The notes beneath the pieces were generated by a model. It was not told the origin of the DNA and did no database searches. It worked only from the letters and a program-made list of their open reading frames with translations. Shown here in pieces: positions 9,679-19,676 of a DNA stretch of 64,000 nucleotides. Every line of letters starts with the position of its first letter. Position 1 is the first letter of the stretch. This stretch comes from Kribbella pratensis. Lineage in GTDB: Bacteria; Actinomycetota; Actinomycetes; Propionibacteriales; Kribbellaceae. Location: NCBI RefSeq assembly GCF_004365355.1, contig NZ_SODP01000001.1:248001-312000 (forward strand), written 5' to 3'. The translations under genes were made by a program, and so were the position numbers.

Positions 9679-12600
9679 ATGCTCGACAACGAGCCGACCA
9701 CCGAGGCAGCCGACGCGGCTGCCACCGCCCAGCCCACCGCCTCCACTCGCAGGACTGCGAAGAAGGCGCCGGCTGCGAAGAAGACCACCACGCGCAAGCG
9801 CACGGTGAAGACCGCCCCCGAGAACGCCACGGCGGTCCCGACCCAGTCCGACGGCCAGACCGCCGATCCGGCGCCGGAGCCGGTCAAGAAGGCGGCAGCC
9901 AAGAAGACTGCCGCGAAGAAGACCACGGCCAAGAAGGCCGCGGCGAAGGCTCCGGCCAAGAAGACCGCCCGCGCCGCCAAGAAGACCGCTGAGCAGGACA
10001 TCTTCCCGCAGTTCGTCCCCGACGACGCGCCGGAGACCGCAGATGCGGCCCCCGCGAAGAAGACGACCCGCAAGCGCGCCGCCAAGAAGGCTGCCGGCGC
10101 TCCGGACCTGCTGTCCGCAGATTCTCCGGTCTCCGACGGCCCGGTAGCCAACGCCGACACCAATGCGCCGGTCGCCGACGCCAGCGCACTCACCGCGGAG
10201 ACCAGCGCGCCGGCCGCGGACGCCCCCGCCCGCAAGCGCACCTCCCGCCGCCGTACGAGCAAGTCCGCCGAGGCGGCCCCGGCCGCTGAGGGTGCCTCCG
10301 CGGACCACGGCGACTCGGGTGCGACGCGCAACGACAGGCGCGACCGGACCAGCGGCGCAACTGACGCCAACTCCGGCGTGACCGACGGTGACTCGCTGGA
10401 CCGCTCCGGTTCTGTCGCGTCCTCCGGCATCTCCACGGGCGATCCCGCCAACGCGACCTCCGAGGAGCCGACAACCCGCCGTACGCGTCGGCGTGCAGCC
10501 GCCCCCGCGGCCGTGCTGTTCCAGGCGCCGACCGGCGGCCCTCAGCAAACTGCACAGCAGCCTGCCCCCCAGCAGAGCGAGCCGACCGCGGTTGAGGCGG
10601 CCGCCGAAGCGACCCCCGAGCCCGGGACCGACGAGCAGCCGACCGGCAACCGCCGTCGCCGCAGCCGTCGTAACCGCGACGCCGAGGCCCGCGAGACCGA
10701 GGTAGCCGAGGAGACCACCGACGCCGCCGAGCCGCACGCCTCTGCAGACGCCTCCGCAGACGCCTCCGCTGGTGACGGCGCGCCCAGCGGACGGTCCAGG
10801 AGCAGGTCCGCCCGCAAGACCGCCGCTCCGGCTCCCGTGGCTGAGACTGCGACCGACGACGAGGCGGACGAGGAGTCCGCGGACGTCACCGACGCCCAGT
10901 CCGAGGACGGCGAGGAAGGTGGCGAGGGGACTCGTCGCCGTCGTCGCCGCCGCGGTGGACGTCGTCGTCGCAAGACCGGCGAAGGCGCGGACGACAACGC
11001 CGACGACCAGTCCGACGACGAGGACGAGCACGACACCCACGACAACCAGGACACCGACCAGGACGCCGACGCGTCCGAGGACGGCGACCACGACGGTGCG
11101 GCCGACTCCGACGAGGACGGCGAGGCAGGCAGCTCGTCCCGGCGTCGCCGGCGTCGCCGGCGACGCAAGGGCGAGGACAGCGCGTCGTCCCCGGACGACC
11201 CCGACGAGACCGTCGTACGGGTCCGTGAGCCGCGCAGCAAGAACACCGTGAACGAGATCACCGCGGTCGAGGGTTCGACGCGCCTCGAGGCGAAGAAGCA
11301 GCGCCGCCGCGAGGGTCGCGCCGCCGGTCGCCGCCGCGCGCCGATCGTGACCGAGGCCGAGTTCCTGGCCCGCCGCGAGTCGGTCGAGCGGACGATGGTG
11401 ATCCGGTCCCGCGAGGACCTGACCCAGATCGCGGTCTCCGAGGACAACGTCCTGGTCGAGCACTACGTCACCACGGCGGAGCAGAGCTCGCTGATCGGCA
11501 ACGTGTACCTCGGCCGCGTGCAGAACGTGCTGCCCAGCATGGAGGCCGCGTTCATCGACATCGGCAAGGGCCGCAACGCCGTCCTGTACGCCGGCGAGGT
11601 CGACTGGGCCACCCTTGGTGGCGCCAACGGTCCGCGCAAGATCGAGCAGGTGCTGAAGTCCGGTCAGTCCGTCCTGGTCCAGGTGACCAAGGACCCGATC
11701 GGTCACAAGGGCGCCCGGCTCACCAACCAGATCAGCCTTCCCGGCCGGTACGTCGTGTACGTCCCGCGCGGCGGCAACGGCGGCATCAGCCGCAAGCTGC
11801 CCGACACCGAGCGGAACCGGCTGAAGACGATCCTCAAGGACATCGTCCCCGACGAGGCCGGCGTGATCGTCCGGACCGCCGCCGAGGGCGCCTCGGAGGA
11901 GGAGCTGACCGCCGACGTCAGCCGCCTGCAGAAGTACTGGGAAGACATCGACCGCAAGTCGAAGAACGGCCAGGCCCCGCAGCTGCTGCACGGCGAGCCC
12001 GACCTGCTGATCCGGGTCGTCCGCGACCTGTTCACCGAGGACTTCACCAAGCTGGTGATCTCCGGCGACGACGCCTTCGACCAGGTCCGCGAGTACGTCG
12101 CCGACGTCGCGCCGCACCTGGCCGACCGGGTCGAGAAGTGGAGCGGGGACGGTGACGTCTTCGCGAACTTCCGGATCGACGAGCAGATCAAGAAGGCGCT
12201 GGACCGCAAGGTCTGGCTGCCGTCCGGCGGCTCGCTGATCATCGACCGGACCGAGGCGATGACCGTCGTCGACGTCAACACCGGCAAGTTCACCGGCTCC
12301 GGGGGCAACCTCGAGGAGACCGTCACCAAGAACAACCTGGAAGCGGCCGAGGAGATCGTCCGGCAGCTCCGGCTCCGCGACATCGGCGGCATCATCGTGA
12401 TCGACTTCATCGACATGGTGCTCGAGTCGAACCGCGATCTCGTCCTGCGCCGGCTGGTCGAGTGCCTGGGCCGCGACCGGACCAAGCACCAGGTCGCCGA
12501 GGTCACCTCGCTCGGCCTGGTCCAGATGACCCGGAAGCGGATCGGCACCGGCCTGCTCGAGGCGTTCAGCGAGAACTGTGACCACTGCGGTGGCCGCGGC

Positions 12601-13230
12601 CTGATCCTGCACGACGAGCCGAAAGAGTCCCGCCGCCGCGACAGCCGCAACGGCCAGGGCAACAACGGCAGTAACGGCCACGCGCAGGGCAACAACGGCA
12701 ACGGCCAGGGCAACGGCAACTCGAACGGCAACGGTCACGACCACGGCAAGCCCGCGCAGGCGGAGGAGGGTGGCCGGAAGAGCTCGCGCCGCCGCCGGGG
12801 CAAGGGCCGCGGTGAGGAGGAGGCCGCCGAGACTGGTGAGTCCAGGGCGGCCGAGACCGCGCAGCACAACGCCGATGCCGCCCAGAAGCTCGCGCTGATC
12901 GCCGCCGCCTCCGCGAAGAAGGACGACGAGCACGGTACGCCGGAACCGACCGGTTACCCGATCTCTGCCGCTGCGGACGAGCACGTCAGCCCGGAGGCGA
13001 CCGGCTTCCCGGCCGAGACGGCCCAGGCGACGACCGTGATCACCGAGACCCCGGCACCGGCCGACTCCGAGGCTCCGGCCCCGGCGGGTGACGCGGCCGG
13101 ACCGGCCGACGCCGCCCAGAACGGGGCCACCAAGAGCACCCGGCGGCGGCGCAGCAGCCGCAGCCGGAGCAAGACCAGCACCGAGGGTGAAGGCGCGGAG
13201 CCGTCCGAGCTCGTCACCACCGGTAGCTGA
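9679..13230 (+). CDS. rne: Ribonuclease E/G with long basic N- and C-terminal extensions
   Basis: 1183 residues from the ATG at 9679 (GAGGAGA ribosome-binding site), preferred over an in-frame TTG at 9661. Residues 1-550 are a disordered extension: KKTAAKKTTAKKAAAK-type repeats, then alternating acidic blocks and poly-Arg blocks. The catalytic core follows, with an S1 domain (about 595-690), DNase I-like residues in DVNTGKFTGSGG (about 864) and IVIDFIDM (about 908), and the zinc-link CDHCGG (about 967). Next is an Asn-Gly-rich linker (about 992-1020) and another basic tail. It cleaves single-stranded mRNA and rRNA precursors 5'-end-dependently. The extensions are expected to bind RNA and degradosome partners. 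It is followed by rplU-rpmA, as usual in actinobacteria. Confidence 0.96.
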   Translation: MLDNEPTTEAADAAATAQPTASTRRTAKKAPAAKKTTTRKRTVKTAPENATAVPTQSDGQTADPAPEPVKKAAAKKTAAKKTTAKKAAAKAPAKKTARAAKKTAEQDIFPQFVPDDAPETADAAPAKKTTRKRAAKKAAGAPDLLSADSPVSDGPVANADTNAPVADASALTAETSAPAADAPARKRTSRRRTSKSAEAAPAAEGASADHGDSGATRNDRRDRTSGATDANSGVTDGDSLDRSGSVASSGISTGDPANATSEEPTTRRTRRRAAAPAAVLFQAPTGGPQQTAQQPAPQQSEPTAVEAAAEATPEPGTDEQPTGNRRRRSRRNRDAEARETEVAEETTDAAEPHASADASADASAGDGAPSGRSRSRSARKTAAPAPVAETATDDEADEESADVTDAQSEDGEEGGEGTRRRRRRRGGRRRRKTGEGADDNADDQSDDEDEHDTHDNQDTDQDADASEDGDHDGAADSDEDGEAGSSSRRRRRRRRRKGEDSASSPDDPDETVVRVREPRSKNTVNEITAVEGSTRLEAKKQRRREGRAAGRRRAPIVTEAEFLARRESVERTMVIRSREDLTQIAVSEDNVLVEHYVTTAEQSSLIGNVYLGRVQNVLPSMEAAFIDIGKGRNAVLYAGEVDWATLGGANGPRKIEQVLKSGQSVLVQVTKDPIGHKGARLTNQISLPGRYVVYVPRGGNGGISRKLPDTERNRLKTILKDIVPDEAGVIVRTAAEGASEEELTADVSRLQKYWEDIDRKSKNGQAPQLLHGEPDLLIRVVRDLFTEDFTKLVISGDDAFDQVREYVADVAPHLADRVEKWSGDGDVFANFRIDEQIKKALDRKVWLPSGGSLIIDRTEAMTVVDVNTGKFTGSGGNLEETVTKNNLEAAEEIVRQLRLRDIGGIIVIDFIDMVLESNRDLVLRRLVECLGRDRTKHQVAEVTSLGLVQMTRKRIGTGLLEAFSENCDHCGGRGLILHDEPKESRRRDSRNGQGNNGSNGHAQGNNGNGQGNGNSNGNGHDHGKPAQAEEGGRKSSRRRRGKGRGEEEAAETGESRAAETAQHNADAAQKLALIAAASAKKDDEHGTPEPTGYPISAAADEHVSPEATGFPAETAQATTVITETPAPADSEAPAPAGDAAGPADAAQNGATKSTRRRRSSRSRSKTSTEGEGAEPSELVTTGS

Positions 13231-13400
13231 ACCGATGTGATGTGGGTCCCGTTGCAGGCGGGGGAGCCAGTTTGACCCGTCTGTGAGGGGACCCGTAAAC
13301 TTGAGCGTCGGCGCGCGTTCCGCGTGCCATGTTTGTGTGGGCCGCCAGGTCTGTGCAGGCCCCCGTAAGTTTTCCGAACCAGCAGAGAGTGAGATCCACG

Positions 13401-13715
13401 GTGTACGCGATCGTGCGCAGTGGCGGCACCCAGCAGAAGGTCGCCGTCGGCGATGTCATCGAGATCGACAGCCTGACGGACAAGGTGGGCGACACTGTGT
13501 CCCTTCCGGCGGTCCTCGTCGTCGATGGCGACACCGTGACGACCGACTCTGCGGCGCTGGCCAAGGTGGCCGTTTCGGCTGAGGTTCTCGGCCGCTCCAA
13601 GGGCCCGAAGATCACCATCATGAAGTACAAGAACAAGACCGGTTACCGTAAGCGCCAGGGGCACCGTCAGCACTACACCCAGGTCAAGGTCACCGCGATC
13701 GACGCGAAGAAGTGA
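13401..13715 (+). CDS. rplU: 50S ribosomal protein L21
   Basis: 104 residues from the GTG at 13401 ([14 protein letters not shown]). The upstream in-frame extension does not resemble L21, so the GTG is chosen; an AGAGAGTGAGA purine tract lies ahead of it. The end [20 protein letters not shown] is the conserved rRNA-binding tail of L21. It is cotranscribed with rpmA, 12 bp downstream. Confidence 0.97.
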   Translation: MYAIVRSGGTQQKVAVGDVIEIDSLTDKVGDTVSLPAVLVVDGDTVTTDSAALAKVAVSAEVLGRSKGPKITIMKYKNKTGYRKRQGHRQHYTQVKVTAIDAKK

Positions 13716-13727
13716 GCTGATTATCAA

Positions 13728-13988
13728 ATGGCACACAAAAAGGGAGCGGCCTCGACCCGCAACGGTCGTGACTCCAACGCGCAGCGCCTCGGCGTGAAGC
13801 GGTACGGCGGTCAGCTGGTCAACGCCGGCGAGATCATCGTCCGTCAGCGTGGCACGCACTTCCACCCGGGCAACCTGGTCGGCCGTGGCGGCGACGACAC
13901 GCTGTTCGCGCTGGCCGAGGGCCACGTGGAGTTCGGCACCCGGCGCGGTCGCCGCGTCGTCAACATCGTCCCGGCCCCGGCGGAGTAA
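13728..13988 (+). CDS. rpmA: 50S ribosomal protein L27
   Basis: 86 residues starting [20 protein letters not shown], the invariant N-terminus that reaches the peptidyl transferase centre. No cleavable leader precedes it, unlike in Firmicutes. The gene ends with [11 protein letters not shown] and is followed by a strong terminator hairpin, so rplU-rpmA form a unit separate from obgE. Confidence 0.97.
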   Translation: MAHKKGAASTRNGRDSNAQRLGVKRYGGQLVNAGEIIVRQRGTHFHPGNLVGRGGDDTLFALAEGHVEFGTRRGRRVVNIVPAPAE

Positions 13989-14018
13989 CACCGCCACCCG
14001 GACGTACTGCAAGCTCTG

Positions 14019-14057
14019 AAAAGGGCGGGTCGCGGAATACCGCGCACCCGCCCTTTT
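14019..14057 (+). terminator. Rho-independent terminator after rpmA
   Basis: An 11-12-bp GC-rich stem (AAAAGGGCGGGT pairing with ACCCGCCCTTTT), extended by CGCGG/CGCG around an AATAC loop and ending in TTTT. It lies 31 bp after the rpmA stop and before the obgE leader. Confidence 0.85.
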
Positions 14058-14155
14058 GCTGTCTCAAGGGAAAGCAAGAGCACAAGACCACAAACCACCC
14101 CTCGCTTCACTCGCGGCGGGGGGATGGCGGACCCAACAGGAAGTAGAGAACACCG

Positions 14156-15727
14156 ATGGCAATCCCCAGCTTCGTCGACCGCGTGACGGTGAATGTCGCC
14201 GCGGGCCGCGGCGGAAACGGCTGCGCCTCGGTGCACCGGGAGAAGTTCAAGCCCCTCGGCGGTCCCGACGGCGGCAACGGCGGTGACGGCGGCAGCGTGA
14301 TCCTGCGCGTCGACCCCGACGTGACCACGCTCGTCGACTACCACCGCTCCAGCCACCGCACCGCCACGAACGGTGCCCAGGGCAAGGGTGACCACCAGGC
14401 CGGCAGCAACGGCGGCGACGTCATCCTGCCGGTCCCCGACGGCACAGTCATCAGCACGCCGGACGGCGTCGTACTCGCGGACCTCGTCGGACCGGGCGCG
14501 GAATTCGTTGCTGCCCAAGGCGGCAAGGGTGGTCTGGGCAACGCGGCCCTGGCCAGCAGCTCGCGCAAGGCCCCTGGATTCGCCCTGCTGGGTGAGGACG
14601 GCGAGGAGCGCACTCTCGTCCTCGAGCTGAAGGTCGTCGCTGACATCGGTCTGGTCGGCTTCCCGAGCGCGGGCAAGTCGTCGCTGGTGGCCGCGATCAG
14701 CCGCGCCCGGCCGAAGATCGCCGATTACCCGTTCACCACCCTCATCCCGAACCTCGGCGTCGTCGTTGCCGGTGACGTCACGTTCACCGTTGCCGACGTA
14801 CCGGGTCTGATCGAGGGTGCGAGCGAGGGGCGTGGGCTCGGGCACGACTTCCTGCGGCATGTCGAGCGGTGTGCGGCGCTCGTACACGTCATCGACTGCG
14901 CGACGTACGAGCCGGGCCGTGACCCGCTCAGCGACCTCGACACGATCGAGGCCGAGCTGCAGGCGCACGGCGGGCTCGAGGACCGGCCGCGACTCGTGGC
15001 CTTGAACAAGATCGACGTACCCGACGCGCGCGAGATCGCCGACATGGTGCAGGCCGAGCTGGAGCAGCGCGGGCTGCGGGTGTTCCCGATCTCGACCGCG
15101 TCGCACGAGGGCCTCGAGGCCCTGAAGTTCGCGATGGCCGACATCGTCGTACGGCGTCGCGCGGAAGAGGAGAAGCCCGACACCACGCGGATCGTGATCC
15201 GACCGCACGTGCAGGGCGGTCCTGAGTTCAAGGTGAAGAAGCTGCCGGACGACGGCGGCTGGCTGGTGCAGGGCGACAAGCCCGAGCGCTGGGTCCGGCA
15301 GACCGACTTCGCGAACGCGGAGGCGACCGGGTACCTGGCCGACCGGCTGAACCGGCTCGGCGTCGAGGACGAGCTGCTGAAGCTGGGCGCGCTCGCCGGC
15401 GACGCGGTGATGATCGGCGACGGACCGAACGCGATCGTGTTCGACTTCGCGCCCGACGTCCTGGCCGGCGCCGAGATCCTGGCCCGGCGCGGTGAGGACC
15501 ACCGGCTCGAGGAGGATCGTCCGGCGGCCCAGCGGCGGCGGGAGAAAGACACCGAGTACCACGCCAACAAGGGTGTTCGGACCGATTACAAGCAGGAATG
15601 GGGCGAGGACGAGGTCGACTTGTCCCCGGCCGAGGCGAAACGGGCAGCGGTGAAGGCGGAGAAGCTGGCGCGCAAGGAAGCGCGCGAGCTCGAAGCGGCG
15701 GCAGAAAGCACAGATCAGGACTTCTGA
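14156..15727 (+). CDS. obgE: GTPase Obg/CgtA
   Basis: 523 residues. The glycine-rich Obg fold (1-160) contains [14 protein letters not shown] and [12 protein letters not shown]. The G domain starts at about 168 with [10 protein letters not shown] (P-loop), then DVPGLIEGA (G3) and NKID (G4). A C-terminal OCT domain (about 345-425) is followed by a charged Lys/Glu tail. It is a late 50S assembly and stress-response GTPase. Its TGA overlaps the proB ATG by one base, so the two are translationally coupled. Confidence 0.97.
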   Translation: MAIPSFVDRVTVNVAAGRGGNGCASVHREKFKPLGGPDGGNGGDGGSVILRVDPDVTTLVDYHRSSHRTATNGAQGKGDHQAGSNGGDVILPVPDGTVISTPDGVVLADLVGPGAEFVAAQGGKGGLGNAALASSSRKAPGFALLGEDGEERTLVLELKVVADIGLVGFPSAGKSSLVAAISRARPKIADYPFTTLIPNLGVVVAGDVTFTVADVPGLIEGASEGRGLGHDFLRHVERCAALVHVIDCATYEPGRDPLSDLDTIEAELQAHGGLEDRPRLVALNKIDVPDAREIADMVQAELEQRGLRVFPISTASHEGLEALKFAMADIVVRRRAEEEKPDTTRIVIRPHVQGGPEFKVKKLPDDGGWLVQGDKPERWVRQTDFANAEATGYLADRLNRLGVEDELLKLGALAGDAVMIGDGPNAIVFDFAPDVLAGAEILARRGEDHRLEEDRPAAQRRREKDTEYHANKGVRTDYKQEWGEDEVDLSPAEAKRAAVKAEKLARKEARELEAAAESTDQDF

Positions 15728-16839
15728 TGGACGCTCGCGCGGAGGTCCTTGCGGCCACGCGAATCGTCGTGAAGGTCGGCTCGTCATCGCTGACCCAGCG
15801 CGGAAAGATCGACCTCGAACGGCTCCGGCTGCTCGTCGACGCCGTCTCGGCGCGACGGGTGGAGGGGGCCGAGGTCGTGCTCGTCTCGTCCGGCGCGATC
15901 GCCGCCGGCCTGGCCCCGATGGGGTTGCGGTCGCGACCGCGTGACCTGGCCACGCAGCAGGCTGCCGCTTCGGTCGGGCAGGGCCTGTTGATGGCTCGCT
16001 ACAGCGATGCGTTCGCGGCGCACGGGCTGCGGGTGGGGCAGGTGCTGCTGACCGTCGACGACGTGACGCGGCGCAGTCACTACCGCAACGCGTACCGCAC
16101 GTTCGCGCGGCTGCTCGAGCTGGGCGTCGTACCGATCGTGAACGAGAACGACACCGTCGCGACCACCGAGATCCGCTTCGGCGACAACGACCGGCTCGCG
16201 GCTCTGACCAGTCATCTGGTCCACGCCGATCTGTTGCTGCTGCTGTCCGACGTCGACGGCCTGTACGACGGGGATCCGCGCAAACCTGGTACGTCGATGG
16301 TCACCGAGATCCGCGGTGCGGCTGATCTGGAGCCGCTCGCGATCGGCAAGACGGGCTCGTCCGGCGTCGGCACCGGTGGCATGCAGACGAAGGTCGAGGC
16401 GGCCGCAATCGCCACAGAGGCAGGGATTCCGGTCATCCTGACCTCGGCCGGGCACGTCGGCGAGGCTTTGCGCGGGGAGAAGGTCGGCACCCTCTTCCAC
16501 CCCACCGGACGCCGCCGCAAGACCCGGCTGCTGTGGCTGGCCCACGCGACCTCGGGCCAGGGCGTACTGCGTTTGGACGAAGGGGCCGTCCGCGCTGTCA
16601 CCCAACGCCGCGCCTCCCTCCTCCCGGCCGGAATCTCTGCAGTAGAAGGCACTTTCTCCGCCGGCGACCCCGTCGATCTGGTCTCGCCATCGGGAGTCGT
16701 CATCGCCCGCGGTCTGGTCAACTACGACGCCAGCGAGCTCCCCGGCCTCCTCGGCCGCTCCACCCGGGACCTGGCTCGCGAACTCGGCGCGGCGTACGAA
16801 CGCGAAGTCGTCCACCGCGACGACCTGGTGTTGCTCTAG
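15727..16839 (+). CDS. proB: Glutamate 5-kinase
   Basis: 370 residues from the ATG that overlaps the obgE stop. The amino acid kinase domain (about 1-260) begins IVVKVGSSSLT and contains VSSGAIAAG, PIVNENDTV and the GTGGMQTK nucleotide loop. A PUA domain follows (about 275-365). The enzyme phosphorylates glutamate in the first step of proline synthesis and is normally feedback-inhibited by proline. proA lies 0.9 kb downstream, with the gerW-like gene between them. Confidence 0.97.
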   Translation: MDARAEVLAATRIVVKVGSSSLTQRGKIDLERLRLLVDAVSARRVEGAEVVLVSSGAIAAGLAPMGLRSRPRDLATQQAAASVGQGLLMARYSDAFAAHGLRVGQVLLTVDDVTRRSHYRNAYRTFARLLELGVVPIVNENDTVATTEIRFGDNDRLAALTSHLVHADLLLLLSDVDGLYDGDPRKPGTSMVTEIRGAADLEPLAIGKTGSSGVGTGGMQTKVEAAAIATEAGIPVILTSAGHVGEALRGEKVGTLFHPTGRRRKTRLLWLAHATSGQGVLRLDEGAVRAVTQRRASLLPAGISAVEGTFSAGDPVDLVSPSGVVIARGLVNYDASELPGLLGRSTRDLARELGAAYEREVVHRDDLVLL

Positions 16840-17122
16840 TGGCGCACCCGGTAACGGTCAGCCACGGTGGATCTGCGAGGACGTAGACGAGGTTGGCGCC
16901 GACTGCGGCGATCAACGTCGCGGTGCGCCGGGTCGTGGATGAGGGGCGGTGTGGAGTCTCCCTCAGCATGGCTACACCTTCTCGCCACGAGCGTCCCCGC
17001 AATGCTCGCGGCCGTCCCGCCCCAAAGGTCCTGTCCTGAAAGGACTGTGGGCCCTGCCGGTGGCGCATCACCCTGCTGACCCTGGAAACAGGTCGGCTCC
17101 GCAAGGATGTGAGGTGGAAGGC

Positions 17123-17545
17123 ATGGCAAAGCCTGACGAGACGCGCGGCGAGGTGCTCGAGGTCCTGCGTGGAGTGATCGACGGCGTGAAGGCGGGAACG
17201 GTTTTCGGCACCCCTGTCAGTCGCAACGGCCTGACTGTGCTGCCGGTCGCACGCATCGCCGGTGGTGGAGGCGGCGGGCGTGGTGACGGCAGCAACGGGC
17301 GTGGCGCCGACGGCTCCGGCGGAGGTCTGGGCTTGTCGGCCCGGCCGGTCGGTGTGTACGTCATCCGCGATGACGGCGTCACCTGGTCTCCGGCAGTGGA
17401 CGTCACCAAGGTCATTCTCGGCGGTCAGTTGGTCGGGATGGTCGCCTTGTTCACGCTCCGGACCCTGTTCAAGATGATCCGCGACCGCCGAACCCGTGCT
17501 CAGCAACCGTCTCCTGCCCCGGAGGAAGCTGCGACGACGGACTGA
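17123..17545 (+). CDS. GerW/YtfJ-family sporulation-type protein
   Basis: 140 residues from the ATG at 17123 (an in-frame GTG at 17114 is also possible). The order is LEVLRGVIDGVKAGTVFGTP, VLPVARIAGGGGGGRGDGSN, GGGLGLSARPVGVYVI, then a membrane-proximal segment VILGGQLVGMVALFTLR. This is the GerW (YtfJ) pattern, which in Bacillus is needed for spore germination; actinobacteria carry homologues of unknown role. The glycine-rich loop is usual for the family. It lies between proB and proA, in its own transcription unit judging by the 283-bp leader, in which I see no gene. Confidence 0.8.
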   Translation: MAKPDETRGEVLEVLRGVIDGVKAGTVFGTPVSRNGLTVLPVARIAGGGGGGRGDGSNGRGADGSGGGLGLSARPVGVYVIRDDGVTWSPAVDVTKVILGGQLVGMVALFTLRTLFKMIRDRRTRAQQPSPAPEEAATTD

Positions 17546-17628
17546 CAGCCCGCTGGTCGAAGACTCCCCGCGGTACGTCGGGCCCATGTCTGCAGGGGTG
17601 AATGGTCGCGGTCGATCGTGGCGGTGCG

Positions 17629-17691
17629 CCACCTTGTGCACCCACCAACCTTCCGTGCCGCGATTTGGTGGTTGGTGGGTGCTCAAGGTGG
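17629..17691. repeat. Long near-perfect inverted repeat between the gerW-like gene and proA
   Basis: Two 22-bp arms (17629-17650 and 17670-17691) pair with a single mismatch around a 19-nt loop. The arms begin CCACCTTGTGCA and end GCTCAAGGTGG. No T-tract follows, so it is not a canonical intrinsic terminator; it could still act as a transcription or mRNA-stability barrier before proA, or be an operator dyad. Confidence 0.8.
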
Positions 17692-17739
17692 GCTGAGACG
17701 GCGGCGGAGGGTCGCCGTGGGGCGCACTAGGATGAGCGA

Positions 17740-18984
17740 GTGAGCGAGATCATCGAGCTGGCGCGGCGGGCGCGCGAGGCGTCGTACGCCTTGGCCGACG
17801 CGTCCCGGGCGACGAAGGATGCGGCGCTGCGCGCGATGGCAGCGGCGCTGCGCGACAACACGGACGCGATCGTCGCGGCGAACGCTGTCGACGTCGCCGC
17901 GGCGCGTGAGGCGGGTACGCCGGAGTCCACCGTCGACCGGCTGGCACTCAACCCGGCCCGCGTCGACGGGATGGCGGCCGGGCTGGAGCAGCTCGCCGGG
18001 CTGACCGACCCGGTGGGTGAGGTGGTCCGCGGGTACACGCTGCCGAACGGGCTCGAGCTCCGCCAGGTCCGGGTGCCGTTCGGCGTGGTCGGCATCATCT
18101 ACGAGGCCAGGCCGAACGTGACCGCCGACGCCGCGGGCATCTGCCTGAAGTCCGGTAACGCCGTACTGCTGCGTGGCTCGTCGTCCGCTGCAGAGTCCAA
18201 CACGGCGATCATCGGCGTACTGCGGGACGCCGCCGCGGCCTGCGGGCTGCCTGCCGATGTGATCCAGGGCGTGGCGACGGATCGCGCTGCCGTGAAGGAG
18301 CTGATGCAGGCCCGCGGGCTGGTCGACGTACTGATCCCTCGTGGTGGTGCCGGCCTGATCCAGACCGTCGTCGGCGAGTCGTCGGTGCCGGTGATCGAGA
18401 CGGGCGTGGGGAACTGCCACGTGTATATCGACGCGGATGCTGATCTGGACCTCGGGCTCGAGATCCTGCTGAACTCGAAGACTCAGCGGCCCAGCGTCTG
18501 CAACGCGGCCGAGTCGCTGCTGGTTCACTCCGCGGTTGCGGACGAGTTCCTCGCGCGTGCTCTGCCGGCCCTGGCCGAGGCCGGCGTGACGGTTCACGGT
18601 GACCCAGCGGTAGTTGCTGCTGGCAAGGATGTTGTCGCGGCGACCGAGGAGGACTTCGGCACGGAGTACAACTCGCTCGATCTGTCGGCCGCGGTGGTCG
18701 ATTCGCTCGAGGACGCGGTGCAGCACATCCGCCGCTACAGCTCGGGCCACACCGAGGCGATCATCACCCGCTCGCAGTCCGCGGCCCGCCGCTTCACCCA
18801 GGCGGTCGACTCCGCAGCGGTCGTCGTCAATGCCAGCACGCGCTTCACCGACGGCGGCGAGTTCGGCTTCGGCGCCGAGATCGGCATCTCGACCCAGAAA
18901 CTCCACGCCCGCGGGCCGATGGGTCTGCCGGAGATGACGTCGACGAAGTACATCGTCATCGGCGACGGCCAGATCCGCACGTGA
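17740..18984 (+). CDS. proA: Gamma-glutamyl phosphate reductase
   Basis: 414 residues from a GTG. The aldehyde dehydrogenase-like fold has [17 protein letters not shown], the substrate pocket [11 protein letters not shown], and the catalytic Cys in [15 protein letters not shown]. It ends with [17 protein letters not shown]. It reduces glutamyl-5-phosphate with NADPH to the semialdehyde, the second step of proline synthesis after ProB. The GTG start is supported by AGGATGAGCGA just upstream. Confidence 0.97.
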   Translation: MSEIIELARRAREASYALADASRATKDAALRAMAAALRDNTDAIVAANAVDVAAAREAGTPESTVDRLALNPARVDGMAAGLEQLAGLTDPVGEVVRGYTLPNGLELRQVRVPFGVVGIIYEARPNVTADAAGICLKSGNAVLLRGSSSAAESNTAIIGVLRDAAAACGLPADVIQGVATDRAAVKELMQARGLVDVLIPRGGAGLIQTVVGESSVPVIETGVGNCHVYIDADADLDLGLEILLNSKTQRPSVCNAAESLLVHSAVADEFLARALPALAEAGVTVHGDPAVVAAGKDVVAATEEDFGTEYNSLDLSAAVVDSLEDAVQHIRRYSSGHTEAIITRSQSAARRFTQAVDSAAVVVNASTRFTDGGEFGFGAEIGISTQKLHARGPMGLPEMTSTKYIVIGDGQIRT

Positions 18985-19007
18985 CTCCGGTCTGATCGCG
19001 CCAGAGG

Positions 19008-19676
19008 TCAGCTCAGCAGTAGCGTCGCGTCCTGGACCCGCACGACCGGCGGCTCTGCGCTCACCACGGCCAGAGCTGCCCGGTGATCCGCGCCCACCTC
19101 CAGCTCCTGCACCTGAATCCCCGCTGGCGCCGGCGCGCGAAGCTCCCCGCGCAAACCTTGCCCGGTCGCCTTCAGCACAGCTTCCTTCCGCGTCCAGTAC
19201 GTCGTGAACGCCTGCGCCTTCGCGATCCCGTCGTACCGCTCCAGCTCCCGCGCTTCCTCCGCGCTCAGTGCAATCCGAGCCACGCCGTCAACATCCACGC
19301 CCGGATCAACCTTCTCGACGTCAAGTCCCACCGGCTGATCCGAGAACGCCACGCCGACGAACTCGCCCGAGTGCGTCACCGACAACTCCACGCCGTCAGC
19401 CCGCACCTTCCCATGCGGCTTCCCGCACTCCGAACATGTCCGATCCAGCCGAATCCTTGCCGGCAGCAACGAAAACCGTGCACCGAGCACCCGGCGCGTG
19501 ATCGTCACTCCCAGCAGGAACCGCGCCCTGTCCTCGTCCCGCAGGTACGCCGCCAACCGCTCCCGCTCGACTGGATCCAGATCCCGCACAAAGGCATCCT
19601 GAGCGGCTCCGACCCGCGCCCACCACACCTCGACCCCCGCAGAGCGCAGAGCTTTCTGGCCGATGTCGTCCGTCAC
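19008..19676 (-). CDS. 4'-phosphopantetheinyl transferase (Sfp type)
   Basis: 222 residues from the GTG at 19676, which overlaps the stop of the PadR gene (GTGA); a longer frame has no good start. Magnesium-binding GLDVEKVDP and the WTRKEAVLKATGQGL motif are diagnostic of Sfp-type enzymes. These move the phosphopantetheine arm of CoA to carrier-protein serines in NRPS, PKS or fatty acid synthases. A CSECGKPHGKV segment is typical of the family's central part. Coupling to a PadR regulator is unusual; no NRPS or PKS gene is in the window. Confidence 0.9.
   Translation of the reverse strand: MTDDIGQKALRSAGVEVWWARVGAAQDAFVRDLDPVERERLAAYLRDEDRARFLLGVTITRRVLGARFSLLPARIRLDRTCSECGKPHGKVRADGVELSVTHSGEFVGVAFSDQPVGLDVEKVDPGVDVDGVARIALSAEEARELERYDGIAKAQAFTTYWTRKEAVLKATGQGLRGELRAPAPAGIQVQELEVGADHRAALAVVSAEPPVVRVQDATLLLS

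Noticed and set aside
9388..12984. Very long minus-strand open frame (about 1200 codons) opposite rne
   Set aside because: It is the antisense shadow of a high-GC gene; its Val/Leu/Gly-rich translation has no domain and rne on the other strand is certain.
16718..16970. Minus-strand frame with a short hydrophobic stretch overlapping the proB end
   Set aside because: No ribosome-binding site or recognisable family, and most of it is antisense to proB.
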